Notes under the pieces: model-generated
Seen by the model: only the letters and a program-made list of their open reading frames with translations
Databases searched by the model: none
What the model was told of the DNA's origin: nothing
Assembly: GCF_030644385.1 (NCBI RefSeq)
Contig: NZ_CP130060.1
Span: 2,046,001 to 2,110,000 of the forward strand
Direction: 5' to 3'
Origin: Stomatobaculum sp. F0698
GTDB lineage: Bacteria; Bacillota; Clostridia; Lachnospirales; Lachnospiraceae
Length of the DNA stretch: 64,000 nucleotides
Shown here: positions 19,034 through 31,234 of the stretch, piece by piece
Position numbering within the stretch: position 1 is the first letter of the stretch
Layout: every line of letters begins with the position of its first letter
Translations under genes and position numbers: made by a program

Positions 19034-21553
19034 TTATTTGTTGCTTTCTATATCTTCACTGTCCTCGCCGGATTCCGCGTCGCCCTCATTCTCCTGTACG
19101 GCACTCATGCTCTCTTTTACCATTGCGATTCCGGCGATTCTGATTTCTTCTTCACCGTCCCGCTCAATGTTCATGAGTTTCACACCGGACGCAAGACGTC
19201 CGTACTTGGAAATATCACCGACCGAAATCCGTATCATGACACCGGTATTCGTAATCAGCAGCATCTCCTGATCTTCCCGAACCAGCTTCGCACCGATCAG
19301 GAGTCCCGTCTTATCCGTCAGTTTATGGCAGAGGTTACCGTAGCCGCCGCGGTTCTGGGCGTGGAACTCCGTGAGTTCCGTCCGCTTACCCATACCGTAG
19401 GCCGTGACTGTCAAAAGTTCTTCGCCCTGCGCCGTAAACTGCATTGCGACGACCGCATCGCCCTCGCGGAGTGCAATGCCCTTGACACCGTAGGAATTTC
19501 TTCCTGTGACACGGACTGTCTCCTCGGAGAAGAGTATACTCTGTCCGTTTTGTGTCACCAGGAGTACATCTTCCGTACCGCGGCTCGCCTTGACACCGAT
19601 GAGTTCATCCTCCTCGCGGAGCGCGATTGCCGCAAGTCCGTTACTCCGAACATTCATATAGGCGCTGAGCTCGGTTTTCTTGACCATGCCCTGTTTGGTC
19701 GCCATAAAGAGGTACTTGGTCTCGCTCTTCTTCCGATAGGAAATCATAGCCGTGACTTTTTCATCCGGCTGCAACTGCAGGAGATTTACGATTGCCGTAC
19801 CGCGCGCCGTTCGGCTCGCATCCGGAATCTGATACACCTTGAGTCGATACAATCTTCCCTTGTTGGTGAAGAAATCAATCGGACGGTGCGTCGTGGTCAT
19901 CAGAAGATCGATGATGAAATCGTCTTCTATGGTCTGCATTCCGCGTATTCCCTTGCCGCCGCGCGCCTGATTTCGGAAGAAATCCGGATTCATGCGTTTG
20001 ATGTAGCCGCGGTTTGTCATTGCGACAACAACAACTTCATCCGGGATCAAGTCCTCTGCCTCCATCTCATCGCTGATGCCGAAGCCGGTTCTTCTGTCGT
20101 CCCCGTACTTTTCCGCGACCAGATCCATCTCTTCTTTGATGACGGCGAGCAACTTCTTTTCATCCTCGAGTATGCTCTTAAAGTAAGCTATTTTCCGCTC
20201 AAGTTCCTGATACTCGGCCTCGAGCTTTTCTCTCTCCAAACCGGTCAGAGCGCGAAGACGCATGTCCACAATGGCCTGGGCCTGAACATCGGTGAGTGCA
20301 AAACGCTCCATTAAGCTCTGTTTTGCAAGTGCCACGCTGCGGCTCTCACGTATGATACGTATCACTTCGTCGATGTGATCGAGTGCTATCAGGAGACCCT
20401 TTAAGATGTGCGCTCTCTCTTCCGCGCGGTTTAAGTCATACTTGGTTCTCCGCGTCACCACATCCTTCTGGTGCTCAAGGTAGTGCTCCAGCATTTGCAA
20501 GAGATTCAGAACTCTGGGCTCGTTGTTGACCAGCGCGAGCATAATGACACCGAAGGTATCCTCAAGCTGGGTGTGCTTTAAGAGCCGGTTCAACACAATC
20601 TGCGGATTGACGTCTTTTCTGAGCTCAATGACAATGCGCATGCCCTCTCGGTTTGACTCATCCCGAAGATCCGTAATTCCGTCCACACGCTTATCGCGCA
20701 CCAAATCCGCAATCTTCTCTATGAGTCTCGCCTTATTGACCAGATAGGGGAGCTCCGTCACCACGATGCGATGCTTTCCGTTCTGCATCGGCTCAATATT
20801 GGTCACGGCGCGAACACGAATTTTTCCTCTTCCGGTCCGATAGGCCTCCAGTACACCGCTCTTTCCGAGTATGGTGGCTCCGGTCGGAAAGTCCGGTCCC
20901 TTGACGAGAGAGATGACTTCATCCAGTGTTGTCTCCCGGTCCGCAATCTTATTCTCGATAAGACAATCGACCGCAGACACCACTTCCCGCAAATTGTGCG
21001 GCGGAATATTGGTCGCCATACCGACCGCAATGCCCTGGGCACCGTTGATTAGTAAATTCGGATAGCGGCTCGGCAAGACCACAGGTTCCTGTTCGGTCTC
21101 ATCAAAGTTCGGAACAAAATCCACCGTGTCCTTATTGATGTCCGCAATCATCTCCATCGCAATCTTGGAGAGGCGCGCCTCCGTGTAACGCATCGCCGCA
21201 GCGCCGTCGCCGTCTATGGAACCGAAGTTTCCGTGTCCGTCGACCAGGCAATTTCGCATGGCCCATTCCTGGGCCATATTGACGAGTGCCCCGTAAATCG
21301 ACGAGTCACCGTGCGGGTGATACTTACCCATGGTGTCACCGACAATACGCGCGCATTTTCTGTGGGCTTTGTCCGGTCCATTGTTCAATTCAAACATGGA
21401 GAACAGGATGCGACGCTGCACCGGCTTTAAGCCGTCTCGCACATCCGGCAACGCGCGCGCCGCAATGACGGACATCGCATAGTCGATATACGACTTCTCC
21501 ATTGTTTTTTTCAGATCAACTTCTTTGATCTGATCAAATACATTCGGTTCCAT
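19034..21553 (-). CDS. gyrA: DNA gyrase subunit A
   Basis: GyrA is the breakage-reunion subunit of gyrase and works with GyrB from the adjacent gene. The start ATG 21553 (MEPNVFDQIKEVDLKKTM) gives 839 residues; an in-frame TTG at 21574 overlaps the gyrB stop and is less likely. AAMRYTEARLSKIA carries the catalytic Tyr. The quinolone-resistance region (HPHGDSSIYGALVNMAQEW) retains Ser and a nearby acidic context typical of sensitive forms, except that position reading is approximate. The GyrA-box QARGGKG near residue 525 marks it as gyrase, not topoisomerase IV. The C-terminal propeller repeats are present and the tail is acidic. Confidence 0.97.
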   Translation of the reverse strand: MEPNVFDQIKEVDLKKTMEKSYIDYAMSVIAARALPDVRDGLKPVQRRILFSMFELNNGPDKAHRKCARIVGDTMGKYHPHGDSSIYGALVNMAQEWAMRNCLVDGHGNFGSIDGDGAAAMRYTEARLSKIAMEMIADINKDTVDFVPNFDETEQEPVVLPSRYPNLLINGAQGIAVGMATNIPPHNLREVVSAVDCLIENKIADRETTLDEVISLVKGPDFPTGATILGKSGVLEAYRTGRGKIRVRAVTNIEPMQNGKHRIVVTELPYLVNKARLIEKIADLVRDKRVDGITDLRDESNREGMRIVIELRKDVNPQIVLNRLLKHTQLEDTFGVIMLALVNNEPRVLNLLQMLEHYLEHQKDVVTRRTKYDLNRAEERAHILKGLLIALDHIDEVIRIIRESRSVALAKQSLMERFALTDVQAQAIVDMRLRALTGLEREKLEAEYQELERKIAYFKSILEDEKKLLAVIKEEMDLVAEKYGDDRRTGFGISDEMEAEDLIPDEVVVVAMTNRGYIKRMNPDFFRNQARGGKGIRGMQTIEDDFIIDLLMTTTHRPIDFFTNKGRLYRLKVYQIPDASRTARGTAIVNLLQLQPDEKVTAMISYRKKSETKYLFMATKQGMVKKTELSAYMNVRSNGLAAIALREEDELIGVKASRGTEDVLLVTQNGQSILFSEETVRVTGRNSYGVKGIALREGDAVVAMQFTAQGEELLTVTAYGMGKRTELTEFHAQNRGGYGNLCHKLTDKTGLLIGAKLVREDQEMLLITNTGVMIRISVGDISKYGRLASGVKLMNIERDGEEEIRIAGIAMVKESMSAVQENEGDAESGEDSEDIESNK

Positions 21554-21570
21554 CCATAGCCCCCGTTTCG

Positions 21571-24570
<3,000 letters not shown>

Positions 24571-24596
<26 letters not shown>

Positions 24597-24783
24597 GCCC
24601 GTCAAAGGAGAAGCAATCTCCCGGATGCAACTTACGGCCGCGGCGTTCTTCGACTTCTCCGTTTACGGAGACCTCTCCGCCCTGAATTGCATACTTCGCA
24701 TCGGAACCCAGATCGCAGGCCCCCGAGAGTTTCAGTGCCTGATCCAGTTTAATAAAAGCGTCTTTGATTTTTACTTCCTTCAC
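24571..24783 (-). CDS. S4-domain RNA-binding protein (YaaA/RlbA type)
   Basis: A 70-residue S4 protein between dnaN and recF, the position of B. subtilis yaaA. I start it at GTG 24783 (KEVKIKDAFIKLDQALKL follows) because AAGGAAGA lies just upstream and the length then matches the family. A TTG at 24813 overlapping the dnaN end would add ten charged residues. The S4 core is LDQALKLSGACDLGSDAKY, with GEVSVNGEVEERRGRKLHPGD. It probably binds rRNA; function in this position is not well established. Confidence 0.88.
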
Positions 24784-24802
24784 GTCTTCTTCCTTCTTCG
24801 CC

Positions 24803-25912
24803 TTAGGCGACAAAATTGACCGGCAAAATCAAATAGACAAAGCTGTCATGCTCATCCCTGAGGAAACAGGGAGATTTTGCGTTGGTGAAGTAGAGGGTCA
24901 CGGTCTCGTCATCGATGGCGCGGAGCGCGTCCATCAGAAATTTCGGATTGAAGGCAATCAGCAGATCGTTTCCGCTCTTTTCACAGGGCACTTCACCGTC
25001 CATCGATCCGTAGGAGGACTTCACCTTCAGCTGAAGCTTCCCATCCCGGATATCCAGAACGATAGGCTTATGATCGCTCTCCTTGATCAGGATGGTTGCG
25101 CGATCAATGTTGCCGAGGAACTTCACACGATTGATTTCGACTCTGGTCACATAGTCTTTCGAGAGCATATGCTCAATCTTGAAGTACTCGCCGTCAATCA
25201 AACGCGAAAGCACCAGGGTCCCGTCAAAGGAAAAGAGCACATGGTTCTTCGAAAAGAAGAGCTCTACCTCTTTTTCGTTGTCATCCTCCATGATTTTGCT
25301 GATTTCATTCATGGTCTTACCGGGGATGATTGCGTGAAAATCTTCCTCGCCCTCACGGAGGGTCATATTTCTCACCGCGACACGGTGGCCGTCGAGCGCC
25401 ACAAAAGTTGCGACTCGTCCCTTGATATTGACAAACTCACCGCCCATCATCTTATTGCTGTCGTTCAAGGCCGCGGCAAAGATGGTTTTACGAATGACTT
25501 CCTTGAGTGTGAACTGACTGAGGCGCAGGCTATGTTCCCGCTCTATCTGCGGGAGATAAGAAAACTCTTCGCCGTCTCTGCCCGGAATTGTAAAGAGGAC
25601 ATCGCTGCAAGAAATCTTCGTCGTGAAATTCGCTTCCGTCTCAATGTTTACGAGTTCATCTCCGCCTTCCAGTTTACGAATGATATCACCGACCAGTCTG
25701 GCATCGAGCGCTACCTTTCCCTTTTCCCGGATGATGCCCTCTACTTCGGTCGAAATTCCGAATTCGGAGTCATTGGCAATCAGGGTCACCTTGTCTTCCG
25801 ACGCGTCAAATAAGATGCAACTTAAAATGGGGTTTGTCGTTCGGGTCGGAATTGCTCTGGAAACAATTCCCAAAGCGGCTGTGAGTTTTTCTTTGTTGAA
25901 CGCGAGCTTCAT
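24803..25912 (-). CDS. dnaN: DNA polymerase III beta sliding clamp
   Basis: DnaN forms the dimeric ring that tethers polymerase to DNA. The 369-residue protein begins MKLAFNKEKLTAALGIVSRAIP and ends HDSFVYLILPVNFVA, close to the family C-terminal pattern M-P-x-R/x-L that closes the ring, though here the last residues read LPVNFVA. AGAGGA lies nine bases before ATG 25912. It follows dnaA by about 150 bp, and an A/T-rich TATTAT/TATGAT stretch just before it may hold a separate promoter. Confidence 0.96.
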   Translation of the reverse strand: MKLAFNKEKLTAALGIVSRAIPTRTTNPILSCILFDASEDKVTLIANDSEFGISTEVEGIIREKGKVALDARLVGDIIRKLEGGDELVNIETEANFTTKISCSDVLFTIPGRDGEEFSYLPQIEREHSLRLSQFTLKEVIRKTIFAAALNDSNKMMGGEFVNIKGRVATFVALDGHRVAVRNMTLREGEEDFHAIIPGKTMNEISKIMEDDNEKEVELFFSKNHVLFSFDGTLVLSRLIDGEYFKIEHMLSKDYVTRVEINRVKFLGNIDRATILIKESDHKPIVLDIRDGKLQLKVKSSYGSMDGEVPCEKSGNDLLIAFNPKFLMDALRAIDDETVTLYFTNAKSPCFLRDEHDSFVYLILPVNFVA

Positions 25913-26061
25913 AGAGCCGTCCTCTCTTTCATTTTATCCCGTAATCATAATAATAGGGGCTGTGAGTATGTGAGCATCCACCGTAAAGCCGCTTCCCGTA
26001 AGCTTTTTCCGCTTGAACAAGAGGGTGGATAGCCCGCTTTTCGGGTACATTCCGCTGTGAA

Positions 26062-27462
26062 TTACTGTGCAGAAATCTTCTTCTTCAGGACGTCCACGGT
26101 ACCGGCGAGATCCTTATTGTCCGTGATATCTGAGGATATCTTTCGAATTGCATAGAGCACCGTGGTGTGATCCTTACCGCCGAAGCTTGCACCGATTTGC
26201 TGCAGAGCCGCATCGGTCATCTCGCGGCAGAGATACATGCCGATCTGTCTTGCGGTCGCAAGTTCTCGGGTTCGCTTGTTTCCGATGAGATCCGCTTCGG
26301 AAAATCCGTAGTGTTCCGCGACAATCTGAATAATGAACTGCGGCGTGATTTCTTGATGAACATTGGGATCTATGATATCCCGGAGTACCTTTTGTGCGAG
26401 CTCCAAATTGACTTCCATGTGGTTCAGCTTGCCGAAGGCGACAATCTTTGTCAGAGATCCTTCGAGCTCTCGGATATTGCTGCGCACATTCGAGGCAATG
26501 TATTGGATGACGTCGTTGTCGACGTTGATGTGGTCCAGTTCCTCGCGCTTTCTCAAAATCGCCATGCGCGTCTCATAGTCCGGCGGCTGGATGTCCACGG
26601 TCAAGCCCCACTCGAAGCGGGAGCGCAGACGATCTTCCAAGGTCACGAGTTCTCTCGGCGGTTTATCTGAAGATATAATGATATGCTTTTTAGCGCCGTG
26701 CAGGGCATTGAAGGTGTGGAAGAACTCCTCCTGAGTTCTGTCCTTTCCTATTATAAATTGAATATCGTCAATCAAGAGAACATCGATGTGGCGGTACTTT
26801 TCACGGAATTCGGTCGTCGTGTAGTTATTTTTGCTCCGGATGGCCTCAATGAGTTCGTTGGTAAAGGATTCACTGGTCACATACTGTACCTTGGCACTCG
26901 GATTATGCTGTAGTACAAAATGTGCGATGGACTGCATCAAATGCGTTTTTCCGAGTCCCACGCCGCCGTAGATAAAGAGAGGGTTATAGATGCCTCCGGG
27001 ATTTTCGGCAACCGCAAGGGAAGCGGCATGCGCGAGATTATTGTTTTTACCGACGACAAAGGTATCGAAGGTATAGCGCGGATCCAGTTTTACCGTGGAA
27101 AACGGAGTCAGACCTACAGGCGATATATGCGGCTGATTCGAAACGGGCGTTTCGCTTTCTCCGCCGTAAAACATAAGTGTGCAGGGAATTCCGGTAATTT
27201 GATCGATGGCGGTCTCGATGACTTGTGTGTAATGCGTCGACATGAAGGCCTGGAAGCCGGAATTCGGGGCACTGTTTTCTTTTCCCGTGACTTCAACGTA
27301 AAAGAGAGCCCTTCCGTCTTCGTCAAGCGTCAGATGGTGGGGCTTCAACGGAGCAATCCACATCTCATAGGATAACTCTGTCGTAACTTTTTTGTTTTTT
27401 ACGTAATCCTGTATTTCCGTCCAATGATCCGCGATGGTTTGGAACGCTGCGTTTTGCTCCAT
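26062..27462 (-). CDS. dnaA: Chromosomal replication initiator DnaA
   Basis: DnaA binds DnaA boxes and melts the origin. The 466-residue protein has domain I at 1-90, a short linker, the AAA+ domain with Walker A GGVGLGKTH near 166-174 and Walker B LLIDDIQF near 231, and the C-terminal DNA-binding domain with GGKDHTTVLYAIRKI near 435. AAAGGAG precedes ATG 27462. The upstream region holds its promoter and several DnaA boxes, so autoregulation is likely. Confidence 0.98.
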   Translation of the reverse strand: MEQNAAFQTIADHWTEIQDYVKNKKVTTELSYEMWIAPLKPHHLTLDEDGRALFYVEVTGKENSAPNSGFQAFMSTHYTQVIETAIDQITGIPCTLMFYGGESETPVSNQPHISPVGLTPFSTVKLDPRYTFDTFVVGKNNNLAHAASLAVAENPGGIYNPLFIYGGVGLGKTHLMQSIAHFVLQHNPSAKVQYVTSESFTNELIEAIRSKNNYTTTEFREKYRHIDVLLIDDIQFIIGKDRTQEEFFHTFNALHGAKKHIIISSDKPPRELVTLEDRLRSRFEWGLTVDIQPPDYETRMAILRKREELDHINVDNDVIQYIASNVRSNIRELEGSLTKIVAFGKLNHMEVNLELAQKVLRDIIDPNVHQEITPQFIIQIVAEHYGFSEADLIGNKRTRELATARQIGMYLCREMTDAALQQIGASFGGKDHTTVLYAIRKISSDITDNKDLAGTVDVLKKKISAQ

Positions 27463-27504
27463 AATGAAAGACTCCTTTGCCGCGTTTTGGGATAAGTCGA
27501 TCTC

Positions 27505-27533
27505 AGTATAGCAAAAAGAGAGGACAATCTCAA
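27505..27533 (-). promoter_or_regulatory. dnaA promoter
   Basis: On the minus strand TTGAGA (27533-27528) and TATACT (27510-27505) are 17 bp apart, about 42 bp before ATG 27462. The DnaA box at 27552-27560 lies just upstream. Confidence 0.75.
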
Positions 27534-27982
27534 TGAAATCAAAAACGGCCTTGTGGATAAGTCTGTGGGAACAGCGTGGGAAGCTTGTGATTGTGTGCGG
27601 ATAACGGTGTAAATTCGGGTTAACCGTAATTGTGAAGTCACAGCTGTGGATGAGATTTGCCTGTTGTTATTCGCATTTCCACAGCTTAAAACACGGCATA
27701 AAGAGCCGAAGGGAGGAAAAAGCGGTGTGAAAAGAAGAAGTTATCAACGAGTTACTCACAAAATGTGAATAACATTATGTAAAGTTGAAAAACCATGCTT
27801 GGTTTTTGTATACAATGAGTTATCCACAAAAAGTTGTTGAAAATCTGGATAAGTATGAGAGGGGTTAAAATTTATCCACAGAATGACGGTACAAATTGTT
27901 GAAATCCAAATTCAATATTTTGTAAGCTACAGAAGCGCTTATTTTATCTGCGAATATGCTTAAAATGCGAGCTTGAAAGTTC

Positions 27983-28011
27983 TTGACGAAAAAGGCACAG
28001 TTCCGTATAAT
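27983..28011 (+). promoter_or_regulatory. rpmH promoter
   Basis: TTGACG (27983-27988) and TATAAT (28006-28011) are separated by 17 bp. A leader of about 105 bases leads to rpmH, with a possible hairpin around the CTCCGGAAGC/GCTTCCTATAGGAG stretch. Confidence 0.85.
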
Positions 28012-28122
28012 AAGCAGGAATATTCCCATGTTTGCGTGATATCTCCGGAAGCTGCTTCCTATAGGAGCTGTGAGATCAAAGTCAGTTGGGAAAATGCTAG
28101 GAAGTGAGGAGGTGTTCTGACA

Positions 28123-28266
28123 ATGAGAAAGGGTACAATGACATTCCAGCCTCATAATGCGCAGAAGTTTCGTGTACACGGTTTCCGTGCGCGCATGGCG
28201 ACGAAGGGCGGAAGAAAAGTTCTGGCTGCCAGAAGAGCAAAGGGCAGAGCGAGACTGACAGTTTAA
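28123..28266 (+). CDS. rpmH: 50S ribosomal protein L34
   Basis: A 47-residue, very basic protein of the large subunit. [20 protein letters not shown] followed by [19 protein letters not shown] matches L34. The listed ATG lies ten bases after GAGGAGG; an internal ATG six codons later (MTFQ) would give the more usual length of about 42 and cannot be excluded. It is followed by a hairpin and then rnpA, the conserved pairing next to oriC. Confidence 0.95.
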   Translation: MRKGTMTFQPHNAQKFRVHGFRARMATKGGRKVLAARRAKGRARLTV

Positions 28267-28297
28267 AATTTGATCGGCATTCGCGTCGAAGAACAAT

Positions 28298-28328
28298 GGG
28301 GTTGTCTGACGACGACCCCTTTCTTTTT
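28298..28328 (+). terminator. Terminator or attenuator between rpmH and rnpA
   Basis: A 9-bp stem (GGGGTTGTC at 28298-28306 with GACGACCCC at 28311-28319, one G-T pair) with loop TGAC is followed by TTTCTTTTT. It probably makes L34 mRNA more abundant than the rnpA part of the transcript. Confidence 0.8.
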
Positions 28329-28378
28329 CGCTTTGTCCGAAGGCCGGGAAACATACGAATGCAAAGGATTGAGAAAGA

Positions 28379-28723
28379 ATGAGACGCTTTCCGTCGATCA
28401 AGGATAACTGTGAGTTTCGGAAAATTTATGAGGAAGGCAGAACCAGAGCGGACCGTAATCTGGTTCTCTATGTTCGTCCGCGTACCGCAGGAGAACCGCG
28501 TATCGGTATCAGCGCGTCAAAAAAAATCGGAAACAGTGTCGTTCGACATCGTGTGACAAGGCTGCTGCGAGAGGCTTTTCGTCTGCATCGCAGTGCACTT
28601 TCCGTATCCTGTGATTTGGTTTTTGTTGTGCGAAAGGATGGCGCAATGCAGGGATACCATGCCATTGAAGCTTCTTTTTTGAAGCTTTGTCGGGCGCAGG
28701 GTATATTAGAGGAGCAAAAATGA
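28379..28723 (+). CDS. rnpA: Ribonuclease P protein component
   Basis: RnpA is the protein cofactor that helps the RNase P RNA cut tRNA 5' leaders. The 114-residue protein contains the RNR signature region [21 protein letters not shown] near residues 48-70, of which [16 protein letters not shown] is the core, and the aromatic N-terminal part [12 protein letters not shown]. The stop overlaps the yidD start as ATGA. The RNase P RNA gene is not seen in this window. Confidence 0.95.
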   Translation: MRRFPSIKDNCEFRKIYEEGRTRADRNLVLYVRPRTAGEPRIGISASKKIGNSVVRHRVTRLLREAFRLHRSALSVSCDLVFVVRKDGAMQGYHAIEASFLKLCRAQGILEEQK

Positions 28724-28935
28724 TAAAACAAATTATGCTCTGCTTGATTCGATTTTATCGAAGAGCACTCTCTCCCTATAAGTGGCGCTGTCATTGCAGG
28801 TTTTATCCGACCTGCTCGCAGTATGCGCTGGAGGCAATTGAAAAGTACGGTGCATGGAAGGGCGGAAAAATGGCACTCTTCCGTATTTTGCGTTGTAATC
28901 CCTTTTCAAAGGGCGGATATGACCCGGTTCCGTAA
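28720..28935 (+). CDS. yidD: Membrane protein insertion efficiency factor YidD
   Basis: A 71-residue protein starting [21 protein letters not shown] at ATG 28720, eight bases after AGAGGAG, overlapping the rnpA stop. The family signature [19 protein letters not shown] and the end [10 protein letters not shown] are present. YidD is thought to aid YidC-dependent insertion at the membrane, consistent with the rnpA-yidD-yidC order. Confidence 0.95.
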   Translation: MIKQIMLCLIRFYRRALSPYKWRCHCRFYPTCSQYALEAIEKYGAWKGGKMALFRILRCNPFSKGGYDPVP

Positions 28936-28959
28936 AATTGAAGTAATAGGAGGCAAGCC

Positions 28960-30285
28960 TTGGAGCTTATTTTTTTGACAAAGTCATCCGCGCCGATTAT
29001 CGGTCAGGTCGCTTACGTCCTTGGAATGATCATGGACGCACTGTTCCGCTTCACGAGTCAGTTCGGCATTACGAACATAGGACTCAGCATTATTCTCTTT
29101 ACCGTCATCACGAACCTTTTAATGTGGCCTCTTACGGTTTCACAGCAGAAGTCCTCGAAGTTGATGAGTGTTATGCAGCCGGAACTGCAGGCAGTTCAGA
29201 AAAAGTATAAGGGAAAGACAGATCAGGTTTCGATGGCGCGCATGCAGGCAGAGACGCGCGCAGTCTATCAAAAGTACGGAACGAGCATGAGCGGCAGCTG
29301 CCTCTTCCTACTGATTCAGATGCCGATACTCTTCGGTCTCTACCAGGTTATCTATAAGATTCCGGGCTATGTCCCTTCCGTTTACCGGGTATTTGAGAGC
29401 ATTGCAACGCCGGTCATGCAGCAGGGAAATTTTGTGAGCACGTTGAGCGAAATCGCACCGAAGGTAAAACCGGTGCTGACGGATACCTCTGCGGTACAGA
29501 ATGTCATCGATTTCCTCTATAAGTTTACTCCTGCGCAGTGGAATAGCCTTGAGCAGGCTTATCCGGCACTGGCATCGGTTATTTCCGCAGGTTCCGCAGA
29601 GATTGCGAAGATGAACTACTTCCTCGGCGTCAATCTTGCGACACCGCCGTTCCAGGGCATTAACAGTCCGAATCTCGCATGGATTATTCCCTTCCTTTCT
29701 GCGGGTATACAGTGGTACTCCGCAAAACTCATGACCGCCGGCACGAAGAACAATAAGGCCAAGGTCGATGAAGACAATATGATGGCGCAGCAGATGCAGA
29801 GTATGAACACGATGATGCCCGTCATGTCGCTCTTCTTCTGCTTCACCCTTCCGGCAGGTATCGGTATTTACTGGGTTGCCAGCGGACTTTGCCGTATGCT
29901 TCAGCAGCTCGTGATCAACGCGCAGCTCAGCAAGATGGATGTCGATGAGATTGTAAGAAAGAATACGGAAAAGGCAAACGAGAAGGCGATACGCGAGGGA
30001 AAGAATCCGGCTCTCGTAAAGAGCAACTCGGATCGTCTGCTTCGCGAAGTTAAGCGCCAAGAGGAAGCGGAGAAGAACGAAGAAGAGCGTCAGCGTCAGC
30101 GCACCGAGAGAACGATAAAGCAAGTCGAAGATTCGACGGCATACTATCAGAAGAATGCCAAGCCGGGGTCGCTTGCTTCCAAGGCAAATATGGTTGCGAT
30201 GTACGATGAGCGCGTTGCAAACAAACGCAAAAACAAAGGTAAAAACGTCGATCTTGCAGGCGGAGAGAAGGACAATGAAGACTGA
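28960..30285 (+). CDS. yidC: Membrane protein insertase YidC/OxaA
   Basis: YidC inserts proteins into the membrane with or without Sec. It starts with TTG at 28960, six bases after AGGAGG. The 441-residue protein shows five hydrophobic segments in the OxaA order: GITNIGLSIILFTVITNLLM, of which GLSIILFTVITNLL is the core, then CLFLLIQMPILFGLY, the region around 220-240, and MPVMSLFFCFTLPAGIGIYW near the C terminus. The 1-2 hairpin is Gln/Lys-rich as usual. The tail is long and charged. No lipoprotein signal is seen. The end overlaps khpB by 11 bp. Confidence 0.95.
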   Translation: MELIFLTKSSAPIIGQVAYVLGMIMDALFRFTSQFGITNIGLSIILFTVITNLLMWPLTVSQQKSSKLMSVMQPELQAVQKKYKGKTDQVSMARMQAETRAVYQKYGTSMSGSCLFLLIQMPILFGLYQVIYKIPGYVPSVYRVFESIATPVMQQGNFVSTLSEIAPKVKPVLTDTSAVQNVIDFLYKFTPAQWNSLEQAYPALASVISAGSAEIAKMNYFLGVNLATPPFQGINSPNLAWIIPFLSAGIQWYSAKLMTAGTKNNKAKVDEDNMMAQQMQSMNTMMPVMSLFFCFTLPAGIGIYWVASGLCRMLQQLVINAQLSKMDVDEIVRKNTEKANEKAIREGKNPALVKSNSDRLLREVKRQEEAEKNEEERQRQRTERTIKQVEDSTAYYQKNAKPGSLASKANMVAMYDERVANKRKNKGKNVDLAGGEKDNED

Positions 30286-31165
30286 AGTCACTGTGACAGG
30301 AAAGACCTATGATGAGGCACTCACCAAGGCTCTTCTGGAGCTCGAGACGACAAGCGATCGCTTAGAAGTCTCTGTTGTGGAACAGGGAAGCAGCGGTTTG
30401 CTCGGTTTTATCGGAAGTAAGCCCTGGAAACTTCACGCAGTCATTAAGACAGCCGAGCAGCAGGAAGAAAAGCTGCCGGATCAGGCGGAAAATTGCGCGG
30501 AAGTCTGTGAAGAGGCAGCTCCCGCTGAGCCGGTCATTGTAACACCGGTTCCCGAAATTGAGCCTGCAAAGCCGCAGGAAAGCGAAGAAAAGCCGCTGCA
30601 GACGACAAACAAAACGCTTGCGGCAGCAAGGCCGGAAAAGAAAGTGCAGGATGCGACCATCCCAACATCCTTGGAAAACGGAAAAAAGGCCGGCATCGCC
30701 TTCCTGCAAGAACTCTTTGAAACGCTAAAGCTTGAGGCGGAAATCGATACGCAGATCAGAGCGCAGGAAAAAACCGTTATTTTTCACGTGAAGGGTGAGA
30801 ACCTGGGAGCTTTGATCGGAAAGCGCGGTCAGACTCTGGATGCGTTGCAGTATCTGGTGAGTCATGTTGTCAACAAAAAACAGGAGCCGTTTCTCCGCAT
30901 TAAGCTGGACATCGGTTCCTATCGGGAAAAGCAGGAAAATAAGTTGAGGGCTTTTGCCAGAAATGCAGCGCGCCGTGTCAAGCAGAGCGGTAAGCCCTAC
31001 GCGCTGGATCCGATGACGCCGAATGAGAGACGTATCATTCATGCCGCCTTGCAGCGTGATCGCTATGTGACCACACATTCCGAGGGCGAGGGTGAACAGC
31101 GCCATGTTGTCATCACGCTTCAGAAGGATGGAGACAGGCAGAAAAAAGAGGGGTCAATCAAATAA
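30275..31165 (+). CDS. khpB: RNA-binding protein KhpB (Jag/EloR)
   Basis: KhpB is an RNA-binding regulator linked to cell elongation. I start it at ATG 30275 (MKTEVTVTGKTYDEALTKAL), 296 residues, and not at the long upstream frame that runs inside yidC. The Jag_N domain is at 1-50. A Pro/Glu/Ala-rich linker spans about 65-130. The type II KH domain (FHVKGENLGALIGKRGQTLDAL) lies near 170-205, here cited as GALIGKRGQTLDAL, and the R3H domain (MTPNERRIIHAALQ) near 245. It is usually encoded right after yidC. Confidence 0.94.
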   Translation: MKTEVTVTGKTYDEALTKALLELETTSDRLEVSVVEQGSSGLLGFIGSKPWKLHAVIKTAEQQEEKLPDQAENCAEVCEEAAPAEPVIVTPVPEIEPAKPQESEEKPLQTTNKTLAAARPEKKVQDATIPTSLENGKKAGIAFLQELFETLKLEAEIDTQIRAQEKTVIFHVKGENLGALIGKRGQTLDALQYLVSHVVNKKQEPFLRIKLDIGSYREKQENKLRAFARNAARRVKQSGKPYALDPMTPNERRIIHAALQRDRYVTTHSEGEGEQRHVVITLQKDGDRQKKEGSIK

Positions 31166-31170
31166 GTGCG

Positions 31171-31206
31171 AAAAGCTGCCGGCAAACCATATGCTGGCAG
31201 CTTTTT
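31171..31206 (+). terminator. Terminator after khpB
   Basis: A 14-bp stem with one G-T pair (arms 31171-31184 and 31192-31205), a 7-base loop and a T-run end the rpmH/rnpA-khpB unit. mnmE starts 29 bp further on and so needs its own promoter or read-through. Confidence 0.88.
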
Positions 31207-31234
31207 GATTTGTCTTATCTTGGAAGGGAAAGGG

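Larger units (their letters stand above)
27463..28122. other. Replication origin (oriC) region between dnaA and rpmH
   Basis: This AT-rich 660-bp gap holds clustered DnaA boxes. Perfect TTATCCACA copies lie at 27820-27828 and 27872-27880 (plus) and 27552-27560 (minus). TTATTCACA lies at 27764-27772 (minus). One-mismatch copies lie at 27645-27653 and 27844-27852, and a two-mismatch copy at 27752-27760. The flanking genes diverge from here. Where unwinding starts cannot be fixed from reading alone, but the A/T-rich 27760-27960 part is the likely place. Confidence 0.9.

Noticed and set aside
18884..20314. Long open frame (476 codons) on the plus strand opposite gyrA
   Set aside because: It is the antisense of gyrA, has no family features and no ribosome site; a shadow of a strongly biased codon pattern.
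30783..30798. CACGTG-containing parS-like string TTTTTCACGTGAAGGG in khpB
   Set aside because: Only the centre and left part match; four mismatches make ParB binding unlikely.
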